Below, in pieces: positions 1-5,195 of a stretch of 6,725 nucleotides of DNA. A program made the translations under genes and the position numbers. Under the pieces are notes generated by a model. It did not search any database. It saw only the letters and a program-made list of their open reading frames with translations, and was not told where the DNA came from. Positions within the stretch are counted from its first letter, which is position 1. Every line of letters starts with the position of its first letter. This stretch comes from Actinomycetes bacterium (lineage in GTDB: Bacteria > Actinomycetota > Thermoleophilia > Solirubrobacterales > Solirubrobacteraceae), in NCBI GenBank assembly GCA_023405705.1, contig JAEXXR010000344.1, forward strand, positions 1-6,725, read 5' to 3'.

Positions 1-1
1 C

Positions 2-1849
2 ACCAGCGCCACGGGCACCCACAGCTACACCGTCACAGCCACCTCCAGAAGCGGCCAGACGAGAACCGCGTCGATCACCTACACCGTCGCCGCCGCGCCG
101 AGCGCGACCATCACCGCGCCGGCGACCGGCGGCACCTACGCGGTCGGGCAGAACGTCGCCACGGCCTTCACCTGCGCCGACGGCGCGAGCGGCCCGGGCA
201 TCGCCACCTGCCTCGACGACGCCGGCAGAACCAGCCCCGCCACGCTCGACACGACGACGCCCGGCACCCACACCTACACCGTCACCGCGACCTCCAGCAG
301 CGGCCAGAGAGGGACCGACTCGATCACCTACACGGTCGCGGGAGCGCCGAGCGCCACGATCACGGCCCCGGCGAGCGGCGGGACCTACGCCGTCGACCAA
401 GACGTCCCGACCGCCTTCACCTGCGCCGACGGCGCGAGCGGTCCGGGCATCACGAGCTGCCTCGACGACGACGGCAGAACCAGCCCGAGCAGACTCGACA
501 CGAGCACCACAGGCACCCACACCTACACCGTGACGGCGACCTCCGGCAGCGGCCAGACGAGAACGACGTCGATCACCTACACCGTCGCCGCCGCCCCGAG
601 CGCCGAGATCACCGCGCCGGCCGGCGGTCAGGTCTACGCCGTCGGCACGAACGTCGCGACCGCCTTCAGCTGCACCGACGGCGCGAGCGGCCCCGGCATC
701 ACGAGCTGCCTCGACGACGCCGGCAGAACCAGCCCCGGCAGACTCGACACGACCACGCCCGGCACCCACACCTACACCGTCACCGCGACCTCCGGCAGCG
801 GCCAGAGAGCGACCGACTCGGTCACCTACACCGTCGCGAGAGTGCCGACGGCGACGATCAGCTCGCCGAGAGACGGCGCATACTTCGCGGTCGGCGAGCC
901 GGTGACGACGAGCTTCAGCTGCGCGGTCGGCCAGAGCGGCGGCCCGATCGTCCTCTGCGAGGACAGCGACGGCGTGAGCGACGGCAGCGGCAGACTCGAC
1001 ACGAGCAGAGCCGGCAGATTCACCTACTCGGTCGACGTCAGAAGCGACGACGGCCTGAGCGGCGGCACGTCGATCGAGTACACGGTCGCCGAGGCGCCGA
1101 GCGCGACGATCGGCGCGCCCGCGAGCGGCGGCACCTACACCGTCGGTGACCGCGTCGAGACCGCCTTCGCGTGCGCCGAGGGCGCCTTCGGCCCCGGCAT
1201 CGCCTCGTGCGTCGACGGCGCCGGCGCGAGCGGCGCCGGGGTGCTCGACACGACGACGGCCGGCAACCGCTCCTACAGCGTCACCGCGACGTCGAGAGAC
1301 GGGCAGACGGCGAGCGCGAGCATCTCCTACACGGTCGTGAGACCGGCCGATCCGCCGGCCAGAAGAGGCGGTTCAGACGGGCCCGGCACGCCGCCCGGCG
1401 GCGGGAGAAGAGGGTCCGACGGTCCCGGCGGGAGACCGGGAGGCACGCCCTCCAACGCCGTCAGATTCACGCGCGTGCGCACGAACGCCGACGGCAGCCT
1501 CCGCTTCACCGTCCGCTTCCCCGGCCGCGGCCGCGCGGAGACGATGCTGACCGCGCGCAAGGTGACCCTCGCCGGCGCCTCCGCGACCTTCACCCCGCTG
1601 CCGAGCCGCTTCGCCTTCGCGACCGGGCGCCACACGGTGCGGCGCGCCGGCCTCGTCACGCTGACGCTGCGGCCGAACAGACGCGGCCGTGAGGTGATCG
1701 CGCGCGGCAGAGGCGCCACCCGCCTGCGCCTCTGGGTCGCCTTCACCCCGACCGGCGGCAGACAGCGCAAGATCAGCGTCTTCGGCGTGAGCGTGCCGGC
1801 ACCGGCGCCGGCGGGCGTGGCTGGCGTGGCGGCGGGCGACCGGCGCTAG
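2..1849 (+). CDS. Tandem Ig-like repeat protein, probably secreted (5' end outside window)
   Basis: The reading frame is open from the first bases to a TAG at 1847-1849, so 615 residues are visible and the N-terminus, including any signal peptide, is missing. Visible order: the last 32 residues of one repeat; five full repeats of 82-84 residues (98-1342); a Pro/Gly/Arg linker (1343 to about 1450); and a basic beta-rich C-terminal domain of about 130 residues. Repeats end in a T-Y-x-V type strand, carry G-T-H-T-Y-T-V-T-A-T near their last third and hold two cysteines spaced C-x11-C. This resembles the HYR/bacterial Ig-like repeats of actinobacterial exported proteins. Inferred role: extracellular or surface structural or adhesive protein, with an intradomain disulfide per repeat. 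No LPXTG motif, C-terminal membrane helix or enzymatic domain is seen, so the anchoring mode is unknown. Arginine codon use switches from AGA in repeats and linker to CGC in the C-terminal domain. The gene converges on the minus-strand operon. The class is fairly sure, the function is not. Confidence 0.85.
   Translation, partial: TSATGTHSYTVTATSRSGQTRTASITYTVAAAPSATITAPATGGTYAVGQNVATAFTCADGASGPGIATCLDDAGRTSPATLDTTTPGTHTYTVTATSSSGQRGTDSITYTVAGAPSATITAPASGGTYAVDQDVPTAFTCADGASGPGITSCLDDDGRTSPSRLDTSTTGTHTYTVTATSGSGQTRTTSITYTVAAAPSAEITAPAGGQVYAVGTNVATAFSCTDGASGPGITSCLDDAGRTSPGRLDTTTPGTHTYTVTATSGSGQRATDSVTYTVARVPTATISSPRDGAYFAVGEPVTTSFSCAVGQSGGPIVLCEDSDGVSDGSGRLDTSRAGRFTYSVDVRSDDGLSGGTSIEYTVAEAPSATIGAPASGGTYTVGDRVETAFACAEGAFGPGIASCVDGAGASGAGVLDTTTAGNRSYSVTATSRDGQTASASISYTVVRPADPPARRGGSDGPGTPPGGGRRGSDGPGGRPGGTPSNAVRFTRVRTNADGSLRFTVRFPGRGRAETMLTARKVTLAGASATFTPLPSRFAFATGRHTVRRAGLVTLTLRPNRRGREVIARGRGATRLRLWVAFTPTGGRQRKISVFGVSVPAPAPAGVAGVAAGDRR
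98..1342 (+). repeat. Five tandem 246-252 bp repeats encoding Ig-like domains
   Basis: Units start at the P-S/T-A codons at 98, 347, 596, 845 and 1097 and end at 1342. The period is exactly 249 bp for the first three, then 252 and 246 bp, always a multiple of three. A partial copy occupies 2-97. The first three full units differ from each other at roughly one residue in five; the last two are clearly more divergent. In the first unit the paired cysteines are residues 26 and 38 (codons 173-175 and 209-211), and the C-x11-C spacing holds in all five. The array probably continues upstream of the window. Confidence 0.93.
1343..1450 (+). other. Pro/Gly/Arg-rich linker with a duplicated RRG(G)SDGPG motif
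   Basis: This low-complexity coding segment joins the repeat array to the C-terminal domain. The motif R-R-G-(G)-S-D-G-P-G occurs at codons starting at 1361 and again at 1406, 45 bp (15 codons) apart. All five arginines in it use AGA. It is most likely a flexible, positively charged spacer; the duplication suggests small in-frame slippage or duplication. Confidence 0.65.
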
Positions 1850-1857
1850 CCGGTGTC

Positions 1858-1890
1858 GCGGCGGCGCCCCTGTGCGGGGCGCCCCGCCGC
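1858..1890. terminator. GC hairpin between convergent genes, likely bidirectional terminator
   Basis: An 8 bp perfect stem (1863-1870 with 1876-1883) closes a 5-nt TGTGC loop. After a 2-nt CC bulge at 1884-1885, five more pairs extend it (1858-1862 with 1886-1890). It sits 8 bp after the TAG of the repeat gene and 14 bp beyond the TGA of the convergent hydrolase gene, so it can act on transcripts from both sides. No T-tract follows on either strand, which is common for GC-rich actinobacterial hairpins but leaves intrinsic termination unproven. Confidence 0.6.
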
Positions 1891-1904
1891 GGGCTCGGAG
1901 CCGC

Positions 1905-3536
1905 TCAGCCCGGGACGACCGGCAGGACCAGGCGGGAGGGGTGGGTCGGGCCGCGGTGGATCGTGTTGACGGCGACGACGGCGTCGGCGTCATGCTCGGT
2001 GGCGACGTCGCCGCCCGTGTTCGTGTTGCGGTCGAAGCGGGGGAAGTTGCTGCTGGAGACCTCCAGCCGGATGCGATGGCCGGCGCGGAAGCGGTTGGCC
2101 GTCGCGCCGAGGTCGATCCGCAGCTCGTGGACCTCGCCGGGGATCAGCGGGGCCGGCTCGGCGGCCCCGGCTCGCCAGCGCGCGCGTTGGATGCCGTCGG
2201 CGAGCAGCTCCGCGAAGCCGTCCGGGTGGACGTCGACGAGCTTGCCGGTGAAGTCGGCGTCGGGCGCAGAGGAGGAGACGTGCAGCACCAGCTCGACGGG
2301 GCCGATCACCTCGACCTCGCGCTCCAGCGGCGGCGTCGAGTAGACGAGCACGTCGGCGCGCCGCTCGACGGCACGCTGGTCGAGCGGTCCGGTGCGGGCG
2401 CCGACCTCCTGGCCCGGCAGGAAGGTCGCACCGCCGCAGGTCGGGACCGGGTCGTCGGGGTCGTATCGGTACGCGTCCGCGCCGTCGGGTTCCCGCGGCT
2501 CTGCGGACAGCGTGCCGTCCGCACCGAGGTGCCAGCTGGTCCAGGTCGTCTCCGGGAGCGGCCAGGCGTCGGCGTCGCGCCAACGGCCGGCGCCCATCAC
2601 GAACAGCCGGACCGGCGGCTCGGGCGCGTCGTCGGTGCTGCCGCGCACGTGGCGGTCGAACCAGCGCAGGTGCAGGTCGGTCAGGTCGACCGCGTCGAGC
2701 CCGCCGTGCCGGCCGTGATCGCGCTGCGGGAAGGCGCCGCCCGTGACCGCGTGCGACCACGGGCCGACGAGCAGCCGCGAGCCGTTCCGATGCGCGGCTG
2801 CGGCGGCGTGGCCGGCGAGCGTGCCGCGCAGGAAGAGGTCGTGCCAGCCGCCGATCGACAGCGCCGGGACGGTGACGGCGGCGATCCGCTCGCGCGGGGC
2901 CAGCCGCTCCCACCATGCGTCCCGCTGCGGATGGGCGAGCCAGTCGGCGTGGAACGGTGCCAGTCCCGGGTGGCCGGCGATCGGCCGAAGGCGCGCGCTC
3001 GCCTCGAAGTCGTCGCGCGGATCGTCGGCGAGCGGCTCGGTCGCGAGGCTCGCCGCATGCCACTGCAGCGCGAAGCCCAGCTCGAAGGCGCCGCCCTGAT
3101 AGGCCCAGCCGTCGTACGGGTCCGGGCTCGTCAGGAACGGCGCGATCGCCCGCAGCGCCGGCGGCGCCGCGCTCGCCGCCAGCCACTGCACGATGCCGAC
3201 GTAGGAGGCGCCGAACATCCCGACCGCGCCCGAGGACCACGGCTGCGCCGCCGCCCACGCGATCGTCTCGGCGCCGTCGGCGGCCTCGTGCCGGAACGGC
3301 TCGAACGTGCCCTCCGAGCCACCCCGCCCGCGGACGTCCTGGACGACGACGGCGTAGCCGGCGCGGACGAGCCGCAGCACGTCGACGTCGCTGCGGACCG
3401 CCTGGCTCTTGTCGTACGGCGTCCGCTGGACGAGCGTCGGCAGCTCGCTCGCGCCTGCCGGTCGGTAGACGTCGGAGCGCAGCACGACCCCGTCGGAGGA
3501 CGTCAGCGCGCAGTCGGTCTCGATCTCGATCCGCAT
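1905..3536 (-). CDS. CocE/NonD family serine hydrolase (peptidase S15 fold)
   Basis: A 543-residue alpha/beta hydrolase of the cocaine esterase / X-Pro dipeptidyl-peptidase family, whose members cleave esters or amides, including acyl-peptide and beta-lactam side-chain bonds. Visible marks: R-T-P-Y-D-K at residues 38-43, where the Tyr matches the oxyanion-hole Tyr of CocE; D-V-R-G-R-G-x-S at 67-74; nucleophile elbow G-A-S-Y-V-G with Ser111; G-W-H-D with Asp233; and G-P-W-S-H with His262. Together these give a plausible Ser-Asp-His triad in the CocE order. The C-terminal part, from about residue 300, is the jelly-roll PepX_C-like domain, with R-R-A-D-V-L-V-Y and D-V-H-P-D-G motifs and a family-typical R-F-D-R-N-T-N-T-G-G near the end. 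Length matches the family. No signal peptide is seen, so it is probably cytoplasmic. The ATG at 3536 lies 23 bp after the preceding hydrolase stop and has only a weak ribosome binding site, consistent with operon translation. None of its 48 arginines uses AGA. Substrate unknown. Confidence 0.93.
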   Translation of the reverse strand: MRIEIETDCALTSSDGVVLRSDVYRPAGASELPTLVQRTPYDKSQAVRSDVDVLRLVRAGYAVVVQDVRGRGGSEGTFEPFRHEAADGAETIAWAAAQPWSSGAVGMFGASYVGIVQWLAASAAPPALRAIAPFLTSPDPYDGWAYQGGAFELGFALQWHAASLATEPLADDPRDDFEASARLRPIAGHPGLAPFHADWLAHPQRDAWWERLAPRERIAAVTVPALSIGGWHDLFLRGTLAGHAAAAAHRNGSRLLVGPWSHAVTGGAFPQRDHGRHGGLDAVDLTDLHLRWFDRHVRGSTDDAPEPPVRLFVMGAGRWRDADAWPLPETTWTSWHLGADGTLSAEPREPDGADAYRYDPDDPVPTCGGATFLPGQEVGARTGPLDQRAVERRADVLVYSTPPLEREVEVIGPVELVLHVSSSAPDADFTGKLVDVHPDGFAELLADGIQRARWRAGAAEPAPLIPGEVHELRIDLGATANRFRAGHRIRLEVSSSNFPRFDRNTNTGGDVATEHDADAVVAVNTIHRGPTHPSRLVLPVVPG

Positions 3537-3559
3537 GCCGCCCGAGCCTGCTCGCCGCC

Positions 3560-4144
3560 TCAGAGGCTGAAGCCCGGCGGGTCGGCCAGCTCCGGGTTGC
3601 GCGCGACGAAGTCGATCGCCGCCGGCACGCTGCGCAGCCAGTCGTACAGCACGCCCTTCGCCGACAGCAGCTCGACGCCCACGTCGCGCAGCCGGTCGAG
3701 GCCGTGCGCGTGCGCCTCCGGCGGCGAGTAGGTCGCGTCGACCGCGACCGCGACGCGCCAGCCGGCGTCGCGCAGCCCGATCGCCGAGTGCGCGACGCAG
3801 ACGTCGGTCTCCATCCCGGCGAGCACCGCCGTCCGCCGGCCGGTCCGCTCGACTGCCCCGCGCAGCTCCGGGTTGCCCATCAGGCCGAACTGCTCCTTCG
3901 GCAGCCCCGTCGTCCCGGCCGGCAGCTGCGCCCGCACCGCGTCGGCGGTCGGCCCGTAGCGCTCCGGCTCCTCCTCCAGCACGACGACCGGCAGCTCGAG
4001 CGCGCGCGCCGCTCCCGCCAGCCAGGCGACCCGCCCGACGAAGGCGTCGAAGACGGCGGCGTCGACGTCGGCGCGGCCGGTGTAGAAGCCGGGCTGTGTG
4101 TCGATCACCACCAGCAGCGAGTCGTCACGGTCCAGCAGGGGCAT
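3560..4144 (-). CDS. Isochorismatase-like cysteine hydrolase
   Basis: A 194-residue protein of the isochorismatase-like superfamily, which hydrolyses C-N or vinyl-ether bonds with an Asp-Lys-Cys triad. Visible residues, numbered from the chosen start: Asp15 in V-V-I-D-T-Q-P-G-F, Lys83 in L-P-K-E-Q-F-G, and Cys116 in A-G-M-E-T-D-V-C-V. The G-M segment before the ETxxC motif fits the family's cis-peptide region. The D-x-H-x-H metal site of nicotinamidases is absent (E-E-E-P-E-R-Y occupies that region), so a nicotinamidase is unlikely. A YcaC-like or other amidase is possible; the A-K-G-V-L-Y-D-W stretch near the C-terminus occurs in unassigned hydrolases of the family. The ATG at 4144 is chosen because a GAGG lies 8 nt upstream and the protein then begins right at the first strand. 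An in-frame ATG at 4174, 16 nt after the permease stop, lacks a clear ribosome binding site but cannot be excluded. The frame also opens upstream into the permease gene. Exact reaction unknown. Confidence 0.9.
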   Translation of the reverse strand: MPLLDRDDSLLVVIDTQPGFYTGRADVDAAVFDAFVGRVAWLAGAARALELPVVVLEEEPERYGPTADAVRAQLPAGTTGLPKEQFGLMGNPELRGAVERTGRRTAVLAGMETDVCVAHSAIGLRDAGWRVAVAVDATYSPPEAHAHGLDRLRDVGVELLSAKGVLYDWLRSVPAAIDFVARNPELADPPGFSL

Positions 4145-4152
4145 CGGCATCA

Positions 4153-4156
4153 CCTC
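4153..4156 (-). promoter_or_regulatory. Ribosome binding site (GAGG) deciding the isochorismatase-like start
   Basis: On the minus strand GAGG lies 8 nt before the ATG at 4144, a normal spacing, but only 2 nt before the ATG at 4150 and inside the gene if translation starts at 4174. This favours 4144 as the start. Confidence 0.5.
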
Positions 4157-4190
4157 GGGGTGCAGGGTCGTCATCGGCGGGCGGGAGCGA

Positions 4191-5195
4191 TCACGCAGCA
4201 TCGCGCAGACGCGGGTCGGCCACCGTCTGGGCGACGTCGACGAGCACGTTCGCGAGCACGAACGCAAGCCCGACGACGAGCGTCACGCCGGCGATCGCCG
4301 GGATGTCGCTCTGCGAGATCGCCTGGCTGACGTACAGGCCCAGACCCGGCCAGCCGAAGATCGACTCGATCACGGCGGTCGAACCGAGCATCACGCCGAA
4401 CGTCAGGCCGGCGATCGTCAGCGGCGCGTTGAGGCTGTTGCGCACGACGTGGCGCCGGAAGACGCGGCCCTCCGGCATCCCGCTCGCGCGCACGGTGCGG
4501 ACGTGGTCCGCTCTCAGCGTCGACTGCAGCGACGAGCGGAAGACGCGCGCCGTCAGCAGCGCCGGCGTCAGCGCCAGGCAGAACGCCGGCAGCAGCAGGT
4601 GCCAGGCGGCGTCGAGCGTGATCTGGGGCTTGCCGGCCAGCAGCCCGTCGAGCAGCAGGAAGCCGGTCGGGCCGTCGAACTCGCCGTACTGCGGCGACAG
4701 CCGGCCGCCGGCCGGCAGCAGCCCGAGCTGGCCGTAGAAGACGAGCAGCAGGAGCAGGCCGAGCGTGAAGCCGGGGATCGACGCGCCGACGCTCAGCAGC
4801 ACCCGCACGCCGGCCGCCCCGCGGCGCGCCCGCGCCGTCGCGGCGCCGACGAGGCCGCCGATCGCGATCGACATCAGCGCCGCGACGACGACCAGCTCCA
4901 GCGTCGCGGGCGTGCGGTCGGCGAGGTCGTCGCGGACCGGGTTGCGCGTCGTGATCGACTCCGACAGGTCGAGCCGCGCGAGCTTGCCGAGGTAGTCGGC
5001 GTAGCGCTCGGGCAGCGGGCGGTCGAGGCCCAGCTCGGCGCGCTTCTGCGCCAGCAGCTCGGCGGTCGCCCCCGGCCCGGCGTAGGCGCGCGCCGGGTCG
5101 CCGGGGACGACCGTCCCGAGCAGGAAGACGAGCGTCGCCAGCAGCCAGACGACGACGAGCGTCGCCGCCAGGCGGCCGAGGACCATGCGGGTCAT
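4191..5195 (-). CDS. ABC transporter permease, DppB/OppB family
   Basis: A 334-residue inner-membrane permease of the dipeptide/oligopeptide/nickel type. It starts with a hydrophobic helix (residues about 9-30) followed by the family's P-G-D-P at 31-34, a long extracytoplasmic segment, and further helices near 99-121, 130-160, 195-218 and in the last 80 residues: six in total, as usual. The EAA loop that contacts the ATPase spans about 228-253, around R-A-S-G-M-P-E-G with Gly239. The T-G-F-L-L-L-D-G-L-L-A-G segment (177-188) is typical of DppB-like members. The C-terminus ends with the usual D-P-R-L-R, so the gene is intact. The ATG at 5195-5193 overlaps the TGA of the binding-protein gene in ATGA, indicating translational coupling; a longer in-frame ATG at 5795 lies wholly inside that gene and is not used. 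No second permease or ATPase follows: the next gene is a hydrolase. One arginine (R228) uses AGA. Confidence 0.94.
   Translation of the reverse strand: MTRMVLGRLAATLVVVWLLATLVFLLGTVVPGDPARAYAGPGATAELLAQKRAELGLDRPLPERYADYLGKLARLDLSESITTRNPVRDDLADRTPATLELVVVAALMSIAIGGLVGAATARARRGAAGVRVLLSVGASIPGFTLGLLLLLVFYGQLGLLPAGGRLSPQYGEFDGPTGFLLLDGLLAGKPQITLDAAWHLLLPAFCLALTPALLTARVFRSSLQSTLRADHVRTVRASGMPEGRVFRRHVVRNSLNAPLTIAGLTFGVMLGSTAVIESIFGWPGLGLYVSQAISQSDIPAIAGVTLVVGLAFVLANVLVDVAQTVADPRLRDAA

Noticed and set aside
2..1342. CRISPR or non-coding tandem repeat
   Set aside because: The period is about 249 bp, always in frame, and the units code for one continuous conserved protein domain.
1800..1849. Cell-wall sorting signal at the end of the repeat protein
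   Set aside because: The tail is Ala/Pro/Gly-rich and ends in D-R-R, but there is no LPXTG-like motif and no hydrophobic helix before it.
1990..3258. 422-codon open frame on the - strand in another frame of the CocE-like gene
   Set aside because: Shadow frame; the translation is Arg/Ala-rich while the overlapping frame holds the triad and C-terminal domain.
1872..3731. 619-codon open frame on the + strand
   Set aside because: It lies antisense to the well-supported CocE-like gene, has low-complexity Arg/Ala/Gly-rich translation and no recognisable domain; such antisense frames are expected at this GC content.
2915..4330. 471-codon open frame on the + strand
   Set aside because: Its translation is Arg-rich without folded-domain features, and it crosses two minus-strand genes that carry catalytic motifs.
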